Assembly: GCA_030041075.1 (NCBI GenBank) | Contig: JASHOP010000059.1 | Coordinates: 1 to 32,859, forward strand | Direction of reading: 5' to 3' | Source of the DNA: Thermoplasmata archaeon | Lineage (GTDB): Archaea > Thermoplasmatota > Thermoplasmata > Lutacidiplasmatales > UBA184 | Length of the DNA stretch: 32,859 nucleotides | Shown: positions 24,636 to 31,489 of the stretch, one piece after another | Layout: each line of letters starts with the position of its first letter | How positions within the stretch are numbered: position 1 is the stretch's first letter | Translations under genes and position numbers: made by a program | Notes under the pieces: generated by a model | What the model saw: only the letters and a program-made list of their open reading frames with translations | The model's database searches: none | What the model was told of the DNA's origin: nothing

Positions 24636-25057
24636 CCGGCTCGGATCCGAGCGCCTCCTCGCGGCTTCCGTTCCGTCGGCGTCTCCCGGTCGACGCGCGA
24701 CGGTACATGGCGTGGGTCTTGCGGGCCGGTCTGCTCGTCTCGATCGCCCTGCTGGCGGGCGGGATCGCGGCCTACGTCGCCCGCCACCCCGGGGGCACCG
24801 TTCGGGAGATCCTCGCCACGAACCCGATCGCCGGCTACCTATCGCTCGGCGGGCTCGCCCACGGGATCGCGGACGGGTCGCCGGAGGCGATCCTCACCCT
24901 TGGGATCCTCGTGATCGTGGTCACGCCGATCGTGCGCGTAGCCTCCGGATTCTACTACTTCGAGCGGGGCGGGGAGCGCACGATGTCGATGGTGACGCTG
25001 ACGGTGCTGCTCCTGTTGCTGCTCGGCCTCCTCGTCCTGGGCCCGCTCGTGCGGTAG
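24632..25057 (+). CDS. DUF1634 domain membrane protein
   Basis: This 141-residue protein has three predicted membrane helices: around YMAWVLRAGLLVSIALLAGG, LGILVIVVTPIVRVASGFYY and VTLTVLLLLLLGLLVLGPLV. The conserved-looking TPIVRV and FYYFERG segments between helices two and three are DUF1634-like. Such proteins are typically encoded beside TauE/SafE permeases, as here, and may be an accessory subunit. The GTG start is in a GTGA overlap with the permease stop, after a G-rich SD-like site. It is 22 bp from the convergent phosphohexomutase stop. Confidence 0.8.
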   Translation: MTGSDPSASSRLPFRRRLPVDARRYMAWVLRAGLLVSIALLAGGIAAYVARHPGGTVREILATNPIAGYLSLGGLAHGIADGSPEAILTLGILVIVVTPIVRVASGFYYFERGGERTMSMVTLTVLLLLLLGLLVLGPLVR

Positions 25058-25079
25058 CGCGAGCGCGGGGGGGGCCGGC

Positions 25080-26471
25080 TCACGGCTTCGACGGCGTCGG
25101 GGCCCCGAGCTCCGCGAGCGCGCGGCGGACCTGCTCGAGCCCGAGGTCCGCCAGGGCCCGGGCGCGCGCGGCGTCCTTCGACTCGGCCGAGATCCTAAAG
25201 ATCGGCTCGGTCCCGGAGGGCCGGAGCAGGACCCAGCCGCCGTCGAGAAACGCCTTCACGCCGTCGATCGTCTCCGTGCGCTCCGCGCTCGATCCCATCG
25301 CCTGGGCCACGCGCCCGATCACCCGGTCCCGGTACTCGACCGGGCAGGCGACCTTCTCCCGCACGAGCGCGTAGCGCGGGACCTCGCCGAGGAGGTCGGC
25401 GAGGGGCCGCTCGGTCCGGGCGAGCAGGTCGAGGGTGGCGGCGGCGGACATCGCGCCGTCGCGGGCGAGCTGGAACGAGGGGAAGATCAGCCCGCCGTTG
25501 TCCTCGCCCCCGAAGATCGCCCGGTGCTCGCGCATCGCCCGGGTGACGGTCGGCGAGCCGACGCGGGTGTAGACGACCGATCCGCCGAGGGGTCGCACGC
25601 AGTCCTCGACCGCCTGGGAGGCGGTCACGGGCACGACGATGGTACCGCTGTGGTGGCGGGCGACCGCTTCCCGGGCGTGCAGGGTCAGCATCTGCTCGCC
25701 CGGGACGTACCGCCCCGCGGCGTCCACGAAGACGGCCCGGTCCGCGTCGCCGTCGTGCGCCACGCCAAGCGCGGCGCCGACGGTGGGGACGACCCGGCAC
25801 AGGTCCGCGAGGGCGGACTCGGTCGGCTCGGAGGGGCGGCCGGGGAACGTCCCGTCGACCTGGGCGTTCAGGGAGACGACGCGGCAGCCGAGGCGGCTGA
25901 GGAGGACCGGGCTGGTCGGGATCGAGGCGCCGTTGCCGCAGTCGAGGGCGACGGTGAGGCGCCGCGACCGGATCCGCTCGGCGTCGACCTGCTGCTCGAT
26001 GCCGGCGAGGTATCGGTCGGCACCCGCGTGGTCCTCCAGCACGGACCCCACCCGTGTGTACGGCACGGAGGGCGTCACGCCCCGGTCGACCGCGGTCTCG
26101 ATCGCCTCCTCGGTCTCCCGCGTCGCCTCAAGCCCGTCCTCGCCGATGCACTTGAGGCCGTTGAACTCCGGGGGGTTGTGGGACGCGGTCACGATCACGG
26201 CCATCTTCGCGCCCACGCGCGGAACGTTGTACTGGATCGCGGGCGTCGGCAAGAGGCCGAGATCGACCACGCGATGTCCGGCGAGCGCCAGGGTCGAGGC
26301 GACGATACGCGAGAACGCCGGGCTGGAGGTCCGTCCGTCCCGGCCCACCGCGACGGTCGCGGGCGGCGGCAGCACCGACCCGATCGCCGCGGCTACGCGC
26401 GTCACGAACGGCGCCGTGAGCGTCCGCCCGACGACCTCGCGGATGCCGTTCGTGCCGAACCACCGCGTCAT
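25080..26471 (-). CDS. Phosphoglucosamine/phosphomannomutase (alpha-D-phosphohexomutase)
   Basis: This enzyme moves phosphate between C1 and C6 of a hexose phosphate through a phosphoserine. The 463-residue protein shows all four landmarks: phosphoserine loop VTASHNP (S97), metal loop DGDADR (240-245), sugar-binding loop GGEDNGG (321-327) and phosphate loop RPSGTEP (417-423). Archaeal phosphoglucosamine mutases often carry a similar GGExNGG sugar loop, so GlmM-type activity toward UDP-GlcNAc is favoured, but PMM/PGM activity cannot be excluded. The ATG 26471 start (MTRWFGTNGIRE) matches the family. It is divergent from the Mut7-C gene over a 74-bp gap and could feed the surface-glycan pathway. 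Confidence 0.9.
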   Translation of the reverse strand: MTRWFGTNGIREVVGRTLTAPFVTRVAAAIGSVLPPPATVAVGRDGRTSSPAFSRIVASTLALAGHRVVDLGLLPTPAIQYNVPRVGAKMAVIVTASHNPPEFNGLKCIGEDGLEATRETEEAIETAVDRGVTPSVPYTRVGSVLEDHAGADRYLAGIEQQVDAERIRSRRLTVALDCGNGASIPTSPVLLSRLGCRVVSLNAQVDGTFPGRPSEPTESALADLCRVVPTVGAALGVAHDGDADRAVFVDAAGRYVPGEQMLTLHAREAVARHHSGTIVVPVTASQAVEDCVRPLGGSVVYTRVGSPTVTRAMREHRAIFGGEDNGGLIFPSFQLARDGAMSAAATLDLLARTERPLADLLGEVPRYALVREKVACPVEYRDRVIGRVAQAMGSSAERTETIDGVKAFLDGGWVLLRPSGTEPIFRISAESKDAARARALADLGLEQVRRALAELGAPTPSKP

Positions 26472-26510
26472 CGTGGACCGTGGGCTTGGAAGCCGTCGCG
26501 CGAGCGAGTA

Positions 26511-26523
26511 CGAATAGTTATGC
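26511..26523. promoter_or_regulatory. Shared divergent TATA region, phosphohexomutase and Mut7-C genes
   Basis: CGAATAGTTATGC is the only AT-rich run in the gap. On the plus strand it is centred 29 bp before GTG 26546, predicting a leaderless mRNA. On the minus strand it predicts a leader of about 18 nt to ATG 26471. Confidence 0.45.
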
Positions 26524-26545
26524 TCGGCGGGCCCCGGTCCGGGCC

Positions 26546-27022
26546 GTGGCTCCCCCCCGATGGCTGGCCGACGAGATGCTCGGGCGGCTCGCGCGCTACC
26601 TCCGGTTCGTCGGGTGCGACACCGAGTACGTTCGGGGACTCTCCGACGACGAGCTCCTCGGGCGGGCGCAGGCCGAGGACCGCACCGTCCTGTCCCGGGA
26701 CCGGGGGCTGGCTCGCCGCTCCCCCCGGGTCTTCCTCCTGAAGAGCCCGGCGATCTCGGAGCAGTTCCGCGCCGTCCGCCGGGCCTGGCCGGAGGTCCCG
26801 GCCGAGCCGCAATTCGTCCGGTGCACCGTGTGCAACGGACGCCTCGCGCCGTACCGACGCGGGACCGATCGTTCCCGCGAGGCCGGTCTCCCCCCCGGAG
26901 GGGACGCGACGACCCGGAGCCTCTTCGCGTGCGACGTCTGCGGCCACCTCTACTGGGACGGTTCCCACACGGCGCGGATCCGAGAACGCCTCCGGGCGTG
27001 GTCCGAGGAGCCTTCCCCGTGA
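26546..27022 (+). CDS. Mut7-C RNase domain (PIN-like) with zinc ribbon
   Basis: The 158-residue protein begins RWLADEMLGRLARYLRFVG, the Mut7-C (DUF82) signature with an acidic residue at D9, followed by TVLSRDRGLA. A zinc ribbon has two CxxC pairs (C93/C96 and C129/C132) in CTVCNGRL and CDVCGHLYW. Mut7-C is a PIN-fold nuclease-like domain inferred to cut or process RNA. The track start at 26480 lies before the promoter; GTG 26546 fits a leaderless start and family length. The stop overlaps the Trm-G10 start by 4 bp (GTGA), so both are coupled and may act on the same RNA. Confidence 0.85.
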   Translation: MAPPRWLADEMLGRLARYLRFVGCDTEYVRGLSDDELLGRAQAEDRTVLSRDRGLARRSPRVFLLKSPAISEQFRAVRRAWPEVPAEPQFVRCTVCNGRLAPYRRGTDRSREAGLPPGGDATTRSLFACDVCGHLYWDGSHTARIRERLRAWSEEPSP

Positions 27023-28026
27023 TCGTCGGCTACGTCGAGCCTTCCGGCGAAGCGCCCGAGCTCGCCCGGGCCGAGGCGATCGCGGCGGCCGAGGCGATGG
27101 GAGGCGGCGCTCCGTCGGCCGACGCGCTCGAGCTCGACGCGCTGGTCGCGGTCGCGCTCCCCGACCGGGACGCGCTCCGGCGCCTCGGCTCGAGGATCGC
27201 GCTCGCGCGGCGGTGCCTCGAGCTCGTCCACCCGAGCGAGACGGCGGAGCCGGCCGCGGCGCGCGAGGGGACCGAGGGCCGGCCCGCCGTCTTCCGGCGG
27301 GTCGGCCGCTCCGAGGGATCGAGCGACTCTGCCGTGCGCTCCGCGGGCCGCGCGTACCGGTCCGCCGGTGGCTCGATCGACCTCGAGGCTCCCGAGCGAT
27401 CGTACTGGATCGCGACCGCCGCCGACGGCCGGACCCGCCTCCTCCGGGAGGTCGCCCGTGTCGACCGGGCGGGATTCTCGTCGCGCGCGATGCCCCGGCT
27501 CCCGTTCCGCCGACCCGTGTCGATGGCGCCCCGGCTCGCCCGGGCCGCCGCGAACCTAGCCCGGATCCGGCCCGGCGACCGGATCGTCGACCCGTTCCTC
27601 GGTACGGGGGCGCTCCTCGCCGAGGCCGCGCTGCTCGGAGGGCGTGTCTACGGCGTCGACCGCGACCCTTCGATGGTCCGCGGGGCGCTGAGGAACTTCG
27701 GCCATCTAGGCGTGGAAGCGGCCGAGCTGGTGGAGGGCGACGCCGGGGCGGTCGCCTTCGGGGACGCCGCGACCCGGTTCGAGGCCGTCCTGACGGACCC
27801 TCCGTACGGCCGCGCTTCCGCCACGGGCAAGGAGTCCGCGCCGGACGTCTGGGACCGGGTCCTCCCGCGGTGGGCGGAGCGCGTGGTGCCGGGCGGGCGC
27901 GTCGTCGCGATCGTTCCCTCCGGCTTCGGACCCCTCGATCCCCCCTGGGTCGGCCGGCTCGCGGTGCGGGTCCGGGTCCACCGCAGCCTGACCCGCGAGT
28001 TCCGGGTCTACGAGCGGGGCGGCTAG
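27019..28026 (+). CDS. trmG10: tRNA (guanine-10-N2)-methyltransferase, Trm-G10/Trm11 type
   Basis: The 335-residue protein has an N-terminal region of about 160 residues where the THUMP domain is expected. A Rossmann methyltransferase domain follows, with the SAM-site segment DPFLGTGALL (191-200), the acidic loop YGVDRDPSMV, and the catalytic amino-methyltransferase motif DPPYG (260-264). It would methylate N2 of G10 in tRNA. GTG 27019 overlaps the Mut7-C stop and is preceded by GAGGAG; the longer track frame (26560) is a shadow. Its stop overlaps the stop of the convergent protease gene by 3 bp. Confidence 0.88.
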   Translation: MIVGYVEPSGEAPELARAEAIAAAEAMGGGAPSADALELDALVAVALPDRDALRRLGSRIALARRCLELVHPSETAEPAAAREGTEGRPAVFRRVGRSEGSSDSAVRSAGRAYRSAGGSIDLEAPERSYWIATAADGRTRLLREVARVDRAGFSSRAMPRLPFRRPVSMAPRLARAAANLARIRPGDRIVDPFLGTGALLAEAALLGGRVYGVDRDPSMVRGALRNFGHLGVEAAELVEGDAGAVAFGDAATRFEAVLTDPPYGRASATGKESAPDVWDRVLPRWAERVVPGGRVVAIVPSGFGPLDPPWVGRLAVRVRVHRSLTREFRVYERGG

Positions 28027-29594
28027 GCGAACGTCGCCGTGAGCGTCGCCTGGGCGCTCCCTCCACCGGAGGGAGGGCAGAGCTCGTTCGCGTACAGCTC
28101 GAGCACGACGATCTCCGCCGGCAGGGCGTCCGAGAACTCGACCCGGAGCGGGACGCTCGAGGTCGCGCCGATCGTGACCCAGTCCGCTCCCGGGACGCTC
28201 GCGGAGCCGCCGGAGTAGGGGCCGGCGTCGAGGCCGTTCGGCAGCACGAACGTCCAGCTCGCGTTGTCCTCCCACGCGGCGAGCGCCGTGCCGTTCAGGA
28301 CGGTCGGCTGGCCGCCGGAGCCGTTGACCGTGACGCTCTGGATCCCCGTCGAGAAGTCGAACCCGTGCGCCACGGAGTCGTGGTTCACGACGTACGCCGT
28401 GAGGTTCGCCGCCACGCCCCCGTGCCCGCCCGGGTAGGCGATCGACGCGTCCGCGAAGCCGACCGACCCGGGGGCGACCGACAACGGAACGATCACGAAT
28501 CCGGCGACGAGGATCGCCGCGGCGCACGCACCGAGCGCCTGGCGCTTCCGTCCGAGCGGCGTCAGGTCGTTGAGCGGAGGAGGGTGACGCAGCCCGAGGA
28601 ACAGGACCAGGAACGCGAAGAGGAGCCAGCCGGTGTAGAGGAAGCCCAACGCGAACAGGGCGATCGCCGCGGCGTAGCTCACGAACCGGGATCGGTCGCC
28701 GAGCAGCGCGCGGACGACATGGCCCCCGTCGAGGGAGCCGGCCGGAAGGAGGTTGATCGCGGTGATCAGGATCCCCACCCAGCCGGCGAACGCCAGCGGG
28801 TTGTGGAGGGAGGCGATCGCGGGGGGAAAGAAGTAGGTGAGCAGCGACCAGAACAGCGAGGAGCCGAGGAGCAGGTTCCCGTAATCCTGGCCCAGGACCG
28901 TGACCCCGCAGTACGTCAGCGACGGGGGCGCGCCGTGGGCGGAAAGGTAGAGCCCCCCGAGCGCGACCGGGATCGCCACGGCGAGGCCGGCGAGCGGCCC
29001 CGAGACGCCGACGTCGAACAGCGCCCGCCGGTCGGGGAACGGCGAGCGGAGGCTGACGAACGCGCCGAACGTCCCGAGGATGTAGGGGACGGGGATGAAG
29101 TACGGCAGGGAGGCGTCGAGGTTCCGCCGTCGCGCCACCCAGAAGTGGGCCAGCTCGTGGATGCCGAGGATCGCCATCAGCGGGGTCGCAAAGAACGCGG
29201 CGCCGTAGGCAAAATCGAGGAGGGAGAGCGACAGCTGCCCCTCGTAGGTGAGCCAGATGAGGCCGCCGGCGAACACCGTCGTCGCGATCGTCGCCGCGAG
29301 CAGGGCGAGGTTCACCCAGGCCCGCCGGGGTCCGAGCTTCGGCCGTCGCACGACCTCGACGAACTCCTCCCCGGTCGCGCGTCGCAGGAACGGGACGTAC
29401 CCCTGCGTCCAGAGCGCCTGGCGGAGCTGGTCGAACTTCGCGTCGAGCGTCGAGCGGTCCGCGTGGATCGCGAGGAGCAGCGACTGCGGCGCGACGCGGG
29501 TCTCGTAGACGGGGAAGTAGGTCGCGACGGTCGACCGGATCCGCTCGAGTTCGCTCGAGCCCGAGCCCGGCAACGGGCCCGACCTCACCCCCAT
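28023..29594 (-). CDS. Site-2 protease family (M50) membrane metalloprotease
   Basis: The 523-residue protein has about 95 soluble N-terminal residues, then a membrane core with the zinc site GIHELAHFW (HExxH at 146-150). The third-ligand motif NLLPAGSLDGGH (281-292) follows. After about residue 375 there is an outward, beta-rich domain of about 150 residues with several sequons. S2P-type enzymes cut membrane-embedded substrates in regulated proteolysis. The soluble N-terminal and C-terminal domains may gate substrate entry. The start is 3 bp after the DUF5611-like gene, with a GGTGA SD-like site overlapping that gene's stop. Confidence 0.9.
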   Translation of the reverse strand: MGVRSGPLPGSGSSELERIRSTVATYFPVYETRVAPQSLLLAIHADRSTLDAKFDQLRQALWTQGYVPFLRRATGEEFVEVVRRPKLGPRRAWVNLALLAATIATTVFAGGLIWLTYEGQLSLSLLDFAYGAAFFATPLMAILGIHELAHFWVARRRNLDASLPYFIPVPYILGTFGAFVSLRSPFPDRRALFDVGVSGPLAGLAVAIPVALGGLYLSAHGAPPSLTYCGVTVLGQDYGNLLLGSSLFWSLLTYFFPPAIASLHNPLAFAGWVGILITAINLLPAGSLDGGHVVRALLGDRSRFVSYAAAIALFALGFLYTGWLLFAFLVLFLGLRHPPPLNDLTPLGRKRQALGACAAAILVAGFVIVPLSVAPGSVGFADASIAYPGGHGGVAANLTAYVVNHDSVAHGFDFSTGIQSVTVNGSGGQPTVLNGTALAAWEDNASWTFVLPNGLDAGPYSGGSASVPGADWVTIGATSSVPLRVEFSDALPAEIVVLELYANELCPPSGGGSAQATLTATFA

Positions 29595-29597
29595 CGG

Positions 29598-29915
29598 TCA
29601 GTCACCGGCGGTCGCGGACTTGCGAAGGCGTTTCGCCCGCTCCTTCGCGGAGAAGCCCGTCGCCTCCTCGAGGAATCGGTTGTAGCGGGCGATCGTCTCG
29701 CGCGCGATCTCGTCCGGTACCTTCGGGTTCATCCGGAGCTCCACGGCCAGCTCCCGGCCCTGGGCGTGCGCCCTCAGCGCCTCGATCGCACCGTACGTCG
29801 CCGAGACGGTCTCGCCGTCGACCGTCGCCGAGCCGAAATGGGTCCGCAGGATGCGCTCGAGGGCGACGGGGTTCAGGTTGCCTCGCTCGGCCGCCCGGAC
29901 CGGGTAGTTCTGCAC
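29598..29915 (-). CDS. Small DUF5611-like protein
   Basis: The 105-residue soluble protein begins MQNYPVRAAERGNLNPVALERILRTHFG and ends in a basic tail (KERAKRLRKSATAGD). The compact fold with alternating strands and helices resembles proteins annotated DUF5611 in Thermoplasmata and relatives; I am moderately sure of the family. It is the first gene of an operon with the site-2 protease. The GTG start is 29 bp from a TTTTAAC box, so the message is probably leaderless. No catalytic motif is visible. A regulatory or RNA-binding role is conceivable from the basic tail, but is not shown. Confidence 0.65.
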   Translation of the reverse strand: MQNYPVRAAERGNLNPVALERILRTHFGSATVDGETVSATYGAIEALRAHAQGRELAVELRMNPKVPDEIARETIARYNRFLEEATGFSAKERAKRLRKSATAGD

Positions 29916-29937
29916 GGCAGTGGGACGAACCGGTCTC

Positions 29938-29948
29938 GCGTTAAAAGG
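29938..29948 (-). promoter_or_regulatory. TATA-like box of the DUF5611-like/protease operon
   Basis: On the minus strand this reads CCTTTTAACGC. It is centred about 28 bp from the GTG at 29915, consistent with a leaderless transcript. The remaining gap to 30179 shows no supported gene; the 97-residue plus-strand ORF at 29920 has no motifs. Confidence 0.55.
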
Positions 29949-30179
29949 TCTGACCCGGCGGAACGCTTCCGGACCTTCCGGTCCTGGATTCGACGGTACG
30001 GTGGCTCTCCGCCTCCGGGGATCCGGGTGGCGGCTCGGCCGATCCTGCCGAGGCGGCCACGCGGTCGCCCGATCGGTACGCCCAGGCTCCGTGCGCTGGC
30101 GGACGCCCGGCCGAGGGTGGCCGGCCCTACGACCGGCTAGGATGGGCTGCGCCGTGGTCCAGGGAGGCCGACGGTCCGG

Positions 30180-30401
30180 TCAGACCGTCTCGACCTCGAG
30201 AAGGACGCGGTAGCCGCGGAGCTGCCGGATCAGTTCGTCCGACAGGTCGACGATCTGCTCGCGCGTGGCGCTCCCCTGCCAGTCGTAGACGAAATCGTAG
30301 TTGCCGTGGGTGGGGCGGAACCCGAACGACAGGAGGCGATCGGCGACCGCCGACGGCTTGGCCCCCTCGCTGCCGAAGGTGACCCGAAGATACGTCTCCA
30401 T
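30180..30401 (-). CDS. Conserved-looking 73-residue protein, unknown function
   Basis: The protein reads METYLRVTFGSEGAKPSAV at its start and ends GYRVLLEVETV. Strand-helix-strand-helix-strand spacing suggests a small ferredoxin-like fold, with FGFRPTHGNYDFVYDW in the middle. No family is recognised and no cysteines or catalytic motif are seen. A TATA-like CCTTTGACGC (30423-30432 on the minus strand) sits about 27 bp before the ATG, so it may be leaderless and independently expressed. The sequence looks protein-like rather than a shadow, and the longer overlapping frame (30230-30796) contains only Arg/Ser-rich sequence. Confidence 0.65.
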   Translation of the reverse strand: METYLRVTFGSEGAKPSAVADRLLSFGFRPTHGNYDFVYDWQGSATREQIVDLSDELIRQLRGYRVLLEVETV

Positions 30402-30425
30402 CGACGGTGGAACGGACCCGGTGCG

Positions 30426-31235
30426 TCAAAGGGGTTTCGCTCGCGACGGCCTGAGGATCCGGTCAAGACCCCGACGGAGCGCCGACGCCGGACCCCCGGG
30501 GATCGACCTCGGGTCCAGCGCGACCACCGGCGAGCGCTCCACGACCGTCCATCCCGAACGTTCCTTCCGGGCGATCCCCAGCGCGAGGTCGTGGCCCCGG
30601 AGCTCGGCCGCCGCGAGGGCGACCGCGCGCTTCCGCGCGCTCCCGCGCGTCCGACCCCCGACGTAGCCGAAGCGGACGGTGCCCCAGGGGAACGCCCGGC
30701 CGAGCGCGGCGGCGACCGCCGGGCGGTCGCGCGAGTCGTCGAGCCCGACGCCCACCGAGATCGGACCCCTCCGCCGTCCCTCGGCATCGATCTCACCGGC
30801 CCGGATCCGCCGGGAACTCACCGGGCGCAGGTCGTCCGCGAGAACGAGGGGGACGACGAGGAGCGGGACGGGCCGGCGCCCGAGGCGCCGTCGCCGGGCG
30901 TTGACGGCGCGGCCGCCGGCGACGGTCTCGCTCGAGACGACGAGGGCGTCGACCCCGTCCTCAGCGGAGCGTCCGACCGCGTCGTCGAGCGGCACGACCG
31001 CCCCCTCCCGACCCGGGTATCGCGCGCGGATCCACCGTCGCACGATCCGCGAGCGCGTCGCGAACGGCTGGATCGACCGGATCCCCGGCTTCGGGTGGTC
31101 CGCGAGGAACCGGTCGGAGGTGACCCCGACCGATACGCTCCGGCCCGCCCGGAACGCGGTCGCGAGGAGCGCCGCGTGCCCGACGTGGAACCGGTCGAAC
31201 GTCCCCCCGAGGACGACGTGGCGGAACCGGGGCAT
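30426..31235 (-). CDS. coaD: Archaeal pantetheine-phosphate adenylyltransferase fused to a DUF84-like domain
   Basis: CoaD adenylates 4'-phosphopantetheine to dephospho-CoA. Residues 1-150 show the archaeal enzyme: VVLGGTFDRFHVGH with HxGH at 17-20, and SSRRIRAGEID (140-150) matching the ISSTRIR-type phosphate site. Residues 158-240 form a second domain resembling DUF84/inosine-xanthosine triphosphatases (SVGVGLDDSRDRPAVAAALGR, then GHDLALGIARKE), but shorter and without obvious metal-binding acidic residues. The track start at 31406 would overlap the DUF2116 gene; ATG 31235 begins on MPRFRHVVLGG. It lies 8 bp downstream of DUF2116, in the same operon. Confidence 0.82.
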   Translation of the reverse strand: MPRFRHVVLGGTFDRFHVGHAALLATAFRAGRSVSVGVTSDRFLADHPKPGIRSIQPFATRSRIVRRWIRARYPGREGAVVPLDDAVGRSAEDGVDALVVSSETVAGGRAVNARRRRLGRRPVPLLVVPLVLADDLRPVSSRRIRAGEIDAEGRRRGPISVGVGLDDSRDRPAVAAALGRAFPWGTVRFGYVGGRTRGSARKRAVALAAAELRGHDLALGIARKERSGWTVVERSPVVALDPRSIPGGPASALRRGLDRILRPSRAKPL

Positions 31236-31243
31236 CCTACGTC

Positions 31244-31432
31244 CTACAGGTAGCGCGCGACGAAGACGAGGAGGACGAGCGCGATCGAGCCGTAGAGGAG
31301 CAGCGTGTAGTTCCGTCGGGACCGGGCCCGGTCCTCGCGCTCCTCGGCGCATGCCCGGCTGCACGTCTCCGAGCCCGGCGCGCAGACGCGGCCGCAGACC
31401 TTGCAATGCCGATGGTCGTCGTCGGGGGGCAC
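31244..31432 (-). CDS. Zinc-ribbon membrane protein (DUF2116-like)
   Basis: The 62-residue protein has four cysteines in HCKVCGRVCAPGSETCSRAC, then a charged stretch and one C-terminal membrane helix (YTLLLYGSIALVLLVFVARYL). This matches small DUF2116-type zinc-ribbon proteins of archaea, with the zinc domain in the cytoplasm and a tail anchor. GTG 31432 has a TATA-like GCATAAGGGG about 30 bp upstream (31457-31466 region). It is the first gene of the operon with coaD. Function unknown. Confidence 0.8.
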   Translation of the reverse strand: MPPDDDHRHCKVCGRVCAPGSETCSRACAEEREDRARSRRNYTLLLYGSIALVLLVFVARYL

Positions 31433-31456
31433 GGCGGTGCGGTTACGCCGGAGCTC

Positions 31457-31470
31457 CCCTTATGCTTACC
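31457..31470 (-). promoter_or_regulatory. TATA-like box of the DUF2116-coaD operon
   Basis: The minus strand reads GTAAGCATAAGGGG, centred about 30 bp from GTG 31432, in the short gap after the coiled-coil gene. It fits a leaderless start. Confidence 0.45.
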
Positions 31471-31489
31471 CGGCGCGCGGGGCGCGCCG

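Noticed and set aside
27213-30140. 975-residue plus-strand ORF spanning Trm-G10, protease and DUF5611-like genes
   Set aside because: It overlaps three well-supported genes out of frame and has no recognisable domain.
29920-30213. 97-residue plus-strand ORF
   Set aside because: It starts within the promoter region of the opposite operon, has basic low-complexity content, and overlaps the end of the 73-residue gene.
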